The notes beneath the pieces are model-generated. The model was not told the origin of the DNA. It did no database searches and saw only the letters and a program-made list of their open reading frames with translations. Positions 11,560 to 24,100 of a stretch of DNA of 64,000 bases are shown here, one piece after another. The position numbers and the translations under genes were made by a program. Positions within the stretch are counted from its first letter, which is position 1; every line of letters starts with the position of its first letter. The DNA is taken from NCBI RefSeq assembly GCF_004379255.2, contig NC_056035.1, positions 20,171,902 through 20,235,901 on the forward strand. Direction: 5' to 3'. Source of the DNA: Salvia splendens (Eukaryota; Streptophyta; Magnoliopsida; Lamiales; Lamiaceae).

Positions 11560-11742
11560 ATGGATTTCAATCTGAAGCACTGGAGAGAGGAGTCAGAAGA
11601 AGATGAGCATCAATCATCAACTAAGCTACCAAGACTGGACTCATCATCTCCTGCGCCTGCGCTTCCCTTGTTTGTACCTCAACCTCAATCCAACCACTAC
11701 TCCACCTCTGCCACCAAACTTCCCAGTACCAGTTCCTCTACA

Positions 11743-11776
<34 letters not shown>

Positions 11777-12584
11777 ATGGTTGATTCTTATTCAGGGATT
11801 AATTGATTATTGATTAGTGTTCATATAATTAATATGTACAGGAATTGGAATGGGAATGGGAATGGGGGGTGGTGGGAGCTACTTCAGTTGGGCTCAGTGG
11901 CAAGAGCTTGAGCTTCAGGCTCTCATATTCAGACACATAATGGGTGGCGGAGGCGTTCCGGCGGAGCTCCTGCATCTTGTCAAGAACAGCCTTGCCTCCT
12001 CTCCTCTCCATTATTACCATCCTTCTTCTTCTTGTAAGTAGCATTCACTAATTATCCTTGTTCAAGTTGAAACATTCCCATTGATGCATTTATGAGTGGC
12101 AGTGGGGTATTGGGGGGGCCAAGGAGGCATGGATCCGGAGCCGGGGAGGTGCCGCCGGACCGACGGCAAGAAATGGCGCTGCTCGAGGGACGTCGTCGCC
12201 TCCCAAAAATACTGCCACCGCCACATGCACCGCGGCAAGAACCGTTCAAGAAAGCCCGTGGAAACTCCCACTCCTTTCACCCTCTCCCACCCAAGGAGGT
12301 AGGAGGAGGAGTAGTGTTTTTGTATTTTCATCTTGAATACTATTCCCATCTATGTTTCACTATTTCCATTTTCTAGGCCCGAGACTCAACCCGCCGCCGG
12401 AGATCCCACGCTCCGGCATTTCATTGACGATTGGCCTACATCACTTGACGACCACGCCCCTCGCTCCGCTACTAACCTGTCCATCTCTTTAAAGCTCGGG
12501 AGCGATGCGGGCTCTACGGCTCAAATCAATTGGGATGGGCCTCTGGCTGAGCTCGTCCGCATCACCCATCACCATTCTGCATAG
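11560..12584 (+). CDS. GRF: Growth-regulating factor (GRF) transcription factor
   Basis: A four-exon gene: 11560-11725, 11842-12033, 12103-12298, 12377-12584, about 253 residues. The start [14 protein letters not shown] is the usual start of this GRF subgroup; an in-frame ATG at 11446 gives an unrelated extension and was not used. Exon 2 encodes the QLQ domain ([19 protein letters not shown]), which binds GIF co-activators. Exon 3 encodes the WRC domain, with its nuclear signal and C3H DNA-binding motif ([18 protein letters not shown] ... [16 protein letters not shown]). Exon 4 holds [11 protein letters not shown] and a short tail. Exons 2-4 join in phase at clear GT-AG sites. The exon 1 donor (A|GTACC at 11726) is chosen by phase and is the least certain. 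GRFs promote leaf and meristem cell proliferation and are repressed by miR396, whose site lies in exon 3. Confidence 0.9.
12242..12263 (+). promoter_or_regulatory. miR396 target site in GRF mRNA
   Basis: This 22-base stretch in the WRC exon encodes RSRKPVE and matches the conserved GRF site for miR396, with the known one-base bulge. It differs from the common site at 12257, where the third base of the Pro codon is C (CCC) instead of T (CCT). That makes an A:C mismatch at about miRNA position 7 without changing the protein. Confidence 0.8.
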
Positions 12585-13169
12585 CTTGCAGACCTCCTCT
12601 GCCTCCCACACTAGTTTTCTTACCTCTTTAACTTTTCAAACTCTACCTAACATGTTTTCCTTTCTACACTTGTTATGTTTTCCCTTCTTTCTCTCATCAT
12701 GTCATACACTTTCTTGTGTAAATGAGCTCTGAGTTTTATCTACATTATATTCTCAGCTAACACCATCTATTCAACCATATTTATTCAAATACTAGATCAG
12801 CAGGCTCACATTATTTAGGTGAGTCGGGCTTAACCAGAATAAATATCCTCTGAATACGAACAAGGATTTACATGGAGATTACATACATCATAGTTGGAAT
12901 TTCCCATCTGAATTCTTTACAAGTGCCGAGCAAGACGCACAGTCGAGATTTCCATACACGTAACTACGGATTTTTTTTATTGCTCAGAAAAGCCTGAGAT
13001 ATAGCCACTTGGCACTGGGGATTTAAGCTATATCAGGCTAGCTCCAAGTGTTCCATCGTTTTTCGACTTCGTTTTTGCTTCTACGAGGGTTCTGATCCCC
13101 CTGGATTGTTGCAGTGGACAGAAAAGCAAGCTGGAGTCATAAACCAGAATCACCAACTCATTCACAAAG
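12585..13169. other. Convergent intergenic spacer between GRF and SBE2
   Basis: Holds the 3' untranslated ends of two convergent genes. A pair of imperfect inverted segments (GATATAGCCACTTGGCACTGG and AAGCTATATCAGGC, about 12998-13040) is seen. There is no ORF of interest. Confidence 0.5.
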
Positions 13170-16100
13170 CTAGACTTCAATAATACTAGTTTCAACATCA
13201 ACAGGTTCTGCTTTATCTGTTACTAACGAATACACCACTGCTGTTCTCGAAGGTGCGTAGGTTAAGAATGAGCGGGGCCGTTCATCATGCCACCCTTCCT
13301 GTTAACATCATTTTGAGGAAAATGCTATCACCACATTTGATTACGAAGTAGTATAAAATGTACTATTAATACCCAAATTTCCGATGAAGCAAACTTTTCC
13401 TCTGCTCCTTACAAGAGATTCTAAAAGCTGATATACTATTATGATAATTAAAACGATCTCATCATTTTTAAAGAGGTCCCAGGATACAAAACCTAATGTA
13501 GCCATATGTAAGTAGCTCATAAACTGAAGATATTACTAGTTAATCAAACACAGAACAAAGAAATGAAATGCTATGCTATTAATTGAAGAGTGCGAAAAAA
13601 GTGAGTGCCAAAGGTGATCAACTTACAAAGGTGAAATATTCTGCATCGTGACTAATTCTGTTGAATCCTCCAAATAGCGAATCATCTGAGTCCAACACAA
13701 CCTGAAATGTATACCCATACTATAAGAATATTGCTTCTTCAAGGGCTAGACAACAACTGCATCAAAACAGAATTAAAAGTACAAAATAAAATGTTTTCTC
13801 AAAGTACCTTGTATTTTCCAGGCTTCAAGCAGCCTACTCGGTAATCTGAATAACTACTACTCCAATGAAAATTGAAGACGAAGACCAAGTCATCCCTCTC
13901 GAATACAATTATTCTGTCTCCTTCATCTTTCTTGGATATGTATTGATGCTCTGATGTCATGAACTGTAGACAACAATTTTTGGCCATTTACATCTATTTA
14001 ACTATTTTACCTAAGAAAATCAACTCAGATGCATTCAAAACTGGAGACTTGAATGATAAAAATCTATTGAGGGCCTCAGGAAAACAATTACAAGCTCTTA
14101 CCAGTTCCCAACTCTCAAGTATATCTACTGATTTCTAAAAAACAATTTGTTCATGTCCAACTCCGAGCTAAAACAGGTTTGGTATTATCAATACAACAGA
14201 TGAAACAATCAGAGGGAGCAATTACAACTTGCATGTCTATTTTCCAAATCAATACAAGCAACATATATGCCAAATGCACTTGAATCCATAAACAATTATT
14301 CTAGATAATAATATCTATAGCTATCAGAAATACAATCACACCCTTAGTTCAACTAATGCAAGGAAACTCAGTGCAAAAAATACATACGCCATATGTTTCT
14401 TCAAGATGTTGCATCGCTCGGTCAAATTCTTGCAATCCACGATATCTCAAATAATCTGCATCACCCTGGATATACACCGATGTTCATTAAATAAAGATGC
14501 AACTGCTGCACAGGGCACTCCTCAAGATGATGTAACACAGACAGTGTTTTACAAAATATATTTGCACAAAGAATGTCTGCAAAATGAATTATTCAAGATA
14601 GGATCTCACTGTATTATACTGATTTCATTATTTACATTCAGCAAATATAGAAGGCAAAATAGATTCCAAAGAATCAAGAGTTACTTTGGGTCCTTGGGGC
14701 CATTTTCTTGTTATAGTATTCCTATTATAAATAAATATCAACTGTATAAGTTGTTGGTCGTCATAATCCAACAGTAGGAGAAGCTGAAAGAGCACAAGTT
14801 GCTCAAGGATCTAACAACATGAAAAAGTATTGAATTCGTTAAAACTTACCAGATCAAATCTACGCCTGCATTTGTCATAACTGAAGCCATTTCCTGGGAT
14901 GACTTCGCCATTAGGAAGATATTGATCTGCTCTAGGAAAATCTATCCACTCTGATTCGAGTTAAAAGGACAGTTAGAGAGTGTACTTATAATTCATTTAG
15001 TGCAGCAAACATTTCATGTGCACCTACCAGGATGTCCAAATTCATTTCCCATGAAATTTAAGTATCCTTCCCCACCTAATCCCATTGTTATAAGCCTGAT
15101 CATCTTGTGTAAGGCTATTCCACGATCTATTACAGGTGTGGATGGTCTATCTAATGCCATGAAATCATACATATCCTGAGACGGATTCAGAACAGAAGAT
15201 CAAGTTTAGATATCATAGTGGTACACAATATCATCCTAAAGAGATGTGCTGGATATCTGTACTATTAACTTCTTGCGGAGAAGTATGGAAGAGGTTGCAA
15301 CTATACAGTCAATTATATTGGTCTTTGTTTTCAGAACCCTGGCTTCTGAAGACATGGAAAATATACCATCCTTAGTCTAAAGAAGCTCTATTCCCATATA
15401 TTTCCTAATTTTTGTGGTAGTGATAATTAGTTCTTTCAAACATAGGATTGGCAGTTACATCCAGGCAACTTTACAAATATGCCTGACCTTATCCATCAAC
15501 CAGAATGCGATAGTTTTATCACCAACAAGAGCTTGGTCATGACTTTCTGCATAGGAGACGCATTTTTCCATCCACCTTCTGTTTGTTAATGTGTGTATAA
15601 TATCTCCCATTTTCCAATCTTCATCCCTTTTCCTGAAACCAAAGAATAAGGAAAGAGTGACATTGGATTGTGACAACAATGTGGCCCCAATATTAAATTA
15701 ATGTTATAAATTATCATCCAATGAGTTAAATGTCAATTTTTCATTTGAGAAAATGTGAAAGTTTAAAGAGGTCCTGTTCATAAATTGAGGTTATATAGTG
15801 GCAAATTAGATTGCATTTGACTCAAGTAGAAAATAGCCTTTTTTACCAATTAGTAGTTTGCCTTTATAAACCTAGAGGGAAACAGAAAATAAGTAAAACA
15901 GGCTAACTTTGGTAGAATCAAATCACCCAATATTATTGTCTTGTCACCAAAAAACAATGCCTTCAAGGAAGGGGAGAGCTTTATCAATTGATTGTCAATA
16001 CATATATATGTATCAGAGTGTCAAGGGACACATACTTAAGCATCTCAATCCATTTATCAGCAATAGCCATGTGTAGACGATAGTCAAATCCAATACCTCC

Positions 16101-18391
16101 ATCTTTGAGCGGAATACAAAAGGCTGGCATTCCACTGACCTAAAATCAAATGAAATTCCTAATGAGATAGTTCAGAAAAAAGAAGAAGGTATTTCTGTTA
16201 AGAGAATACTCCATATGATAAAGGACAGCTACGAGCAGACATCAACATCAACAATGCACTTCACAAATTCAGAGTATATACTGTCTTTTTAGAATAATGA
16301 AGATCATTGCTTTGACAAAGCATAGGTATATGAAGGAGATCATCAATGGTTTCTCAAGTTCAACACAATTTCTGCAACTTTAGCATAACAAAGAATTTTG
16401 GCAAAGCCGCAAAGGTTTACAGCTTGCAGGTATAAAACTAGTTAAGTGATTTTTGTTTGTAAACATGTAGATTACTAAGAAAAAACTGAAAAGCGAAGAC
16501 AGGAAAATACTTTTTAAAGAAGTACTCTTGAAGGTTGGATCTTCACTTTACATATTTTACCACTAATCTTCCAAGTACAAGACAACGGTAAAGACCTTAT
16601 TTCAATATATCCAGCTTCTCCATCTACCCAACCCATAAATAAAGATTCAGACAATCAAACAGAATAGATAAACGAGGCATGAAACACTTTGGCTTCATTA
16701 CAACTACAAACTTACATCTTCACCTATCGACAACGCTTCAGGAAAAGGCCCATGAATCATATCATTGACCAGCATCAAATAGACCACTGCATCAACATCC
16801 GTTGGAAACCCAAAATACTCGTTGTAGTTCCCAGTAAATGCCACCTTTCATTAAAGAATACATTAGTCGGGATACAACTGATTAAGCACGGGATGTGATC
16901 ATGTGAAAGAAACATATTATGTTCAAATGCTTTAGGAAACAGGATTCCATTGTGGCAATGGCAAACTCAACACATAATTAAGGGAGGCTAGTCTTATATT
17001 CATGCTGAGTTACACCTTAAGTTAGTTCATAATCTGTGATGGTTTATCTATACAGAATTGTACGTTATCAGTGTAATTTATACCATCAAACTGTGGAACA
17101 GAGGAAAGCGCATAAATGGAAAATGTTCAAAATATATGCTGTAGTTGAATCTCCATTTAGTGCGGAACACAATTGTTATTTGGTGAAAACAGAGAATCTT
17201 GTGAATCAAACATCCTACTAAAATGATGCATGGAAGAGAAAGTAGGGGAACCTCAGAGACCAAAAATGATAGATTAAGAAAGCCTCTGAAACAGAGTACC
17301 CTGTTTCATGAATGGTCAATGCGAAATATTTCAAAGAACAAGAAAACACAGTTGAACCAAAAGGTATTGTCAACATGAATTTTAATTTAATTTTCTTTTT
17401 GACACTGGTTTTCTGCATTAAAGGTGGCAGAAAATGAAAGAGCAAAACACAGATAAACATGTGAATACTTGCATAACTCACAGTGACAGAAGTTTTGGGA
17501 AAATTACAAACGGAAAGAATATTACCAGTAGAAAGCTTTGGTGGGTAGGGTACATAAACTAATTCATTTGGAAGAATTGCAACAGGTGTGAAAGATGTCA
17601 TCAAAACAATACATCATAAATGCGAAAGAAATCAATTCCCAATTTAGTTTCTAAAAAGTCTTACGAAAATTCAAGAAAAAGAACGAGTTATCGAAAGCTT
17701 TTTGTTCGGTTAACAAAAATGACTTTCCGTTCTCATTTTTCTTCACTTAACTTTCATGTTGTTGTCCTAACTCTTTTGTGTTCCCTTCAAGCAACAAATA
17801 TTGAACTGGTCACAGAAGGTAAGCATTACTAATTGCACAATCGACTACATTACTCAGTAAATAAACAGATACATTAACCAAAACGATATGCCTCTAAACC
17901 ATGGTGGGTATACATCATTGACGTCACCCCATCAAATCTGAAGCCATCAAACTTATACTCATCTAACCACCATCTTGCATTAGAGAGAAGAAACCTTAAA
18001 ACCTATAATTAAGGGCACATTAGAAAAACAGGATACAGTACATATTCTATTGTAACATTGATATCAAGGCAGTACATACTTCCCACTGTCCATAGTTAAA
18101 AAGACGAGAATCTCACATCCAATGATAACCCCGAGATCCAGAGTGAAAGTAACAGGCATCAGTGCCATCAAACATGTTCAAACCATCCAAAGTATTATTT
18201 GATGAATGACTGCAGGCATTAAATTATCAGTTAAATGACAAATGAGAGGTCAGATATTTAATTAACATATTGAAACAGTCACAAAAGATGCAACAGAAGT
18301 ATGAACTGTGTAAAGTAAAAACATCACCCCAAAGAAAAACAAAAGAAAACAAAATTCTGAGACAAACAAAATATAGAGATGAAATTTAATA

Positions 18392-18516
18392 CTCCCTCCG
18401 TTCCATATTGATTTAGTCATTTTTCTATTTTGGGAAGTTCCAAGATAATTGAGACATTTCTAATTTTTGGGAAGTTCCAAGATAATACTCCCTCTATTAA
18501 CAAGGAACGGAGGGAG
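18392..18516. mobile_element. Stowaway-like MITE in an SBE2 intron
   Basis: A 125-bp element with TA on each side and ends CTCCCTCCGTTCC / GGAACGGAGGGAG. It lies in the intron between the exons at 18080-18209 and 18894-19013, clear of the splice sites. Confidence 0.75.
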
Positions 18517-21500
18517 TAAGTATTTAGAAAAGACAGAGCTTGCAGAGAGAAATAATGCAGCAGAACATCCAGTCCAGGTTTCCCACATCCCATTTAACCC
18601 CACATGCTCTACACCCCAAATAAAGAAAAATTTTTATTCTCAAAACACCATCCAAACTGATAATCGTTCACCCATGACATCTCCCTGGAAAAATTTTGGG
18701 GTGCTGATACAGTGCTAGAATTTATGTAAGACCAACTAATAGATAGCAGAAATGTAATATCCAATTGAAATGAGCTTTTCCATTAACATCTCCATGGACT
18801 GTCCTAGGAGAACATGATTCTAGGCAGGTATATGTAATTTAGAAAGCTGTCCTGGTTATACTTTTAACTATTCTTATTTTGAAGATAATATACCTGTGCA
18901 CAATATCCATGAGAACAAGCAAGCCTAACTCATGAGCTCTGTCTATTAAAGACTTAAGCTCATCTGGAGTCCCTAAGCGGCTGCTTGGTGCAAAGAAATT
19001 CGTCACATGGTAGCTGAGGCAAGAATGAGATTAAAATATTATCAACTGCCAAAATGCAGAAAATAGTCACAGACGAGAGAGGATAGAATTGACCGAATTA
19101 TGTAAATACTGTATTGCTCTATATGAGCAAAATGCATAACAGCATTATCTGAATTGCCCATAACAGGCATATTACCCAAAACTTGCATAATACGAATGCT
19201 CCTGAATTGCCATTATCTGAACAGCATTATACCCTAGTTTCTTGATGCGAGGGAGAACTTCATCTCTGAAGTTTACATATGTATTAATAACAGGCTCCTG
19301 CATCCAACATCAATAATAAACATGAGTGTGCTGCATTTGAACATGAATCAGTATAATATAGGAAACCTAAAGTCTTCCAACTTATCTTTTACTTGTCCAC
19401 AACAAAGGTTATATGTCCAAACTTATTGAGTTGGAACTACTAATCTAAAGATAAGAACACCGTCGTAATTCTTCCAAAAGTTTAGTGATTGTCTGTTGCA
19501 CTTGAAGAGGAAACACTATGGCATAGGAATTTTTTTATATTACATTTTAAGTGCTAGGGTAATTTTTTATGCAACTTTTGTTAACCATTTCAAACCATTT
19601 TCAAAGGATATTTTGTCTTATACTCATATATTTTCCTTATTTTTTTCATCAGTAAGATACTAATGAAAAGAAAACCCACCAAATATGCCACTATATTGAA
19701 CTTAGATACCATCTTATAACATTTGAGAGAATAGAAGCACACCTTACTACTCATTCCAACATGAGATTCATATATTCGCAGTGATTTTGGTTTCTTGGGA
19801 CGGGGATGTTTAAAAACATGCTTGTCCTGCAAAGAGGATATTTAGAGCATCATTAGCTGAGAACAAAGGAAGGCTAAAACTACATAAATTAAATGACAAC
19901 TCATCCCTAATCCCTAACAAATAGAAAACGGAAAAATGATCCGGCTGTAGCACGCATCACTCCAAAGTGGTAGCAATCCAAGGATAGCATGAAGCTGGAT
20001 TTATTCCTTCCTGACTTTTCAGGAGAGTGAAACATTTAGTGCAACCCTTAAATTTGTTCATGCATGATCACTGTATCTATTATCAATATACAGATGACAA
20101 ACAGCGTTAGGAGTAAAGGCCACTGAAATTGATTTAGCACGAGCTGTGCTAAAATGTAAACACTGATTGAAAGGAAGAGGAACTCGGATTATTATTTCTG
20201 GAAATGAATGGAAAGAAACATAATCCTCACAAGCAGGCCCTACGACAGAGTCGTCCAAAATATAATCTGCTTCAGAGATGATGTCCTCTCTTCGCTTCTC
20301 CCTATTTATAGACTACTCTATAACTATGAATTCAAATTACAAAATTCGAAATACTTAAAAATAGGAAACTGAAATAACAGCCTAACTAATGGAGATATTC
20401 TTGCTAACAACTTCTCTCGAGAATTCCTCTAGCTGTTGGAGCTCGGCCAGACCACTTCCCTTTCTCCCCTCTTGTAAACCTTCGATTCTCTGACCGTATC
20501 AAACAGTTTAGAATGGAAGGAAACAGCAAACTACTCAGATTTAGATTATGATAGTGTCCGCAAGATAGCTGGGTTAGGAATAGTTCGCTTATCCTTCCCT
20601 TATTTTTCTAGTTCCCCAGTCATCTGTACAGGTCAATCAACTATCTAATAGCCTATAAATATTACAACCACGACATAGAAAATATCATGAATACCTCTTC
20701 AGGAGGATCATAATATATTCCATTGTATGGAATTTCCCCAGGAGCCTGTACAGAGAACTTGATCCAAGCTGGAATAGAATCTTTAACACCAGATGGAGTA
20801 TCCATACGAATCTACATTGAGTATTAGATAGCATCATCTTGTCATAAGTATCACAAAAAGTAATAAGCACAAGAGACTGATAAAACAATTTAGTGATTGC
20901 AATAGATTTCAGTACTGTTATCTAGGTGAGAGATACTATGGCAAGCTTAGATTCTGCAGGGAACTGAAGTTCATAATTTAGACCATCACACACCATTCAA
21001 TTTGAATTATTTGGAAAATACATTAGCAGAATATCATGAACTCATATCAATGAATATTACCTTCACATGGGAACCATGCGGAATAACAGGGGATCCATCA
21101 GCATTGTTTGGTAAGAAGATCTCCCAAACACCAAATTCGTTCTGTAAATAACTCTGTCAGACTAATCACGTGACAAAATATCATAAAGTTGATTTTCATG
21201 CAACATGTAAATGAGATAACAGCCTTGACGATGAAAAGTACGTTCAACCAAGATATTGTAGTGGTCTAACAACGCTAAGGGATAGCTAATAAAAGGAAAT
21301 AAAAATCAAAGAAAATGAAAAGCAACTTTACTTTTAATGAGAATTTTGAACTAGTAGAAGGGGTAAGAAAAGCTTATACAAGTCATGACCTCAGTATTAG
21401 CATTCCAATTGTTGAAATCTCCAATAAGTGCAGCTGACTGCAGGATAAGAATGGTCAAAATATAGCAGCCATAAAACAAAATGAGATAAAGTAGAGAGTT

Positions 21501-22831
21501 GGCAGATATTTAAAAAATGCAATAAATGAAAGAATCAAGCATGTTTCATATGTGGCCACTTCAGGCAGCAATGGACGACAACTCTTATGACAGTAAACTA
21601 AGAAACTTGAGCACGAGCAAATTATGAGGGGTTTCATTAGCTGTTTGTCCGCTTGTTTGTTATTAAATTATAGCAGAGAAAAGAAGAGGACCGGTTGAAC
21701 TGAAAGAAATATATACCAACTTGTCACAATAGTGAACAGCACCAACCTTAGCACCAGGTGCCCATTCGTGGTAGGTAATACCTGTCTCACTGTCAACAAA
21801 GGTTTACAGGAAGTTAGTATAGGACTATCATAACAATCGGGTTTCTTAAATCAAGTAAAATTTGCATTTCTTTACATAAAAAAAACAACCGGATTATAGT
21901 GACTGGTACACTGGTTCAATAGAAAGTCTGCAGCTTCTCAAAATTCTATATTAAAGCATCAGCACTTCAAACATGATCCATAAAACTATGGACTAAGTTT
22001 CTGCTCTGAGGAAATATCAGTTGTCAGCTTTCAACGAACTTCTGTTATGATATTGCTGCCAGTACTCAATATTTTATACTCCTTGCACTTCTTTCTAAGA
22101 AAATATGTGGAATGGTTTCCCAAGATATTTTCTCCAAGCGGTAACTTATCATGATGGAAAAATTATTCAATTGCAATGATCTGAACCATAAGTGGTTATA
22201 TGAAGACGCCTATATGAAATATAGATACGCAAGCCTTCTCCAGAGTGATTATGAATGGTGGACGAAGAACTCCTTTTAACTTCCTATAGTACAAATATTA
22301 CCCCAAGTCCATGCATGCATTCATACACTTCTGAAACAATTAGTATGTATAGAGGCGTGAAAAACACATGAAATGAACCTTCAGATTTTCTTATTCCATA
22401 TGTGCAAGCATATTTTAAACCGCAATTATCTCTGGATGGCTGTCAACATACTACCTCCGTCCTTTAAAAATAGCAACTATTTCCATTTTGGCCCGGCCCT
22501 TAAAATTATGCACTTTCTATTTTAGGAAGCTTTTTTTCTCGAATGAGGTGGGACCCATTCTCCACTAACAATACTTCAATTACTTTTTTATTCTATCACT
22601 TTCTTACTTTCAATTGTGCACTAAACTCCTGCCGTTTCAAATATTAAGAAATAAGAGAACCAAATAACAATGTCCAGCGCACAAACCTGCGAACAAAACC
22701 AAATTTCTCATAACCACGAGAAAAGACCTCCAATCCACCTTCATGCTTGTCAATTGATGCACGCAATTTTCTATACTGGTCATAACTAGAAAGACAACAT
22801 GTTTGGTGAAATCATCAAATTGAATAACTTG

Positions 22832-22884
22832 CAACATGCAGCTCCGTAGATAACTTACAACATGCAGCTCCGTAGATAATTTTA
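22832..22884. repeat. Short tandem duplication in SBE2 intron
   Basis: CAACATGCAGCTCCGTAGAT occurs twice, about 26 bases apart, between exons 3 and 4 of SBE2. Confidence 0.7.
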
Positions 22885-23795
22885 TTTGTTACCACTCAAT
22901 ACTTCTATCAAACTGATCTTTCAGCAAAATTACCTATAATCAAGATGCTGGCAGTGACTGCTCAGCATTGGATCTATTTTATATATTCTCTGACCAGTAC
23001 CAGGAGGAGGAATGATCTTCCCTCTTATCCTCATAGATTCACTGCTTATTGTTTCATATGTTGAGTCTGATGTTCCTTCAGCTTTTCTTTCAACATCTGC
23101 ATCTGGTAGTCGTACAGAAGCAGGATCTTCCCCTGTAATAACTTCACTGGAACTGAGATCAACTATATTTTCTTCATCTTCAACGTTTAGACCGCTTTTT
23201 ATTTCGGAACTTTCTATATCACCTGATATCTAGAAACAAAAATCACATGGAAACATATCAATGAATAGAAAGATAACAATTTAATGCAGACCCATTACAT
23301 AGGCACAACAGGTTCCATCCATTAAGAAGGTTTTAGAGCATAGTAATGGATAGTCAAGACTATAAGGCAGTTCAAAGATTAGGCCTAATTGGATCTTATA
23401 ACTTATAGAAGCTCAAAGAAGTCCCTAAAATGCAATTGCAAACTTGGGACTTTATAGGTCAAATAGAATAATATGTGCCGTGTGTTATTGTTTTCTACTC
23501 TTACACATTTTCTTTCTTCCGATTTAGTCATTTACATGGTCTGGTGGTTTGAATTAAGTATTCATAGTCTTTGTGGGGGTTATGTCAACTTTCAAGTAAG
23601 GCTTTCAAGTAGACATGCCTCAGGATTATATGAAACTGTGTCATGGACCTCCAATTCCTCAGTTGTAGATGAGAACTCATCATCTTCAGTGCCTGGAACA
23701 AGAACCTTCTTTGATTTAGTTGCCATAGATGATTAGGAACCAGACTCACTTGACTTCCCTGTGAAAATCTTCCCTGTAAAAGAGCAAATACGTTA

Positions 23796-24100
23796 GAGCA
23801 TCTCCAAGGGGGAAAGGTATATTGAGAAGGTATATTTCTCATTTACCTTCTCAAAAAGGTTATTATACCTTCTTAAAAAGTAATGGACTCCAAGGAAAGA
23901 AGGTAAATTAAAAAGGCAAACAAAATAACTAACTTTTTACCTTTTCTATCAAGAAGATGTAAAGATACCTTCTCAAAATGAAAGAAGGTATAATAACTCC
24001 TCAAATATCCTTTCCATTGGAGCATGAAATTTTATGAAGAGTTAAATATGGTAGTTATTTCTCTTTACCTCTCCATTTACCCTCTGCCTTGTAGATGCTC
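23796..24100. mobile_element. PIF/Harbinger-type (Tourist-like) MITE in SBE2 intron 1
   Basis: A 305-bp element with TTA at 23793-23795 and 24101-24103 and inverted ends GAGCATCTCCAAGG / CCTTGTAGATGCTC. The interior is AT-rich with repeated AGAAGGTA motifs and no ORF. It sits between the transit-peptide exon and exon 2. Confidence 0.8.
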
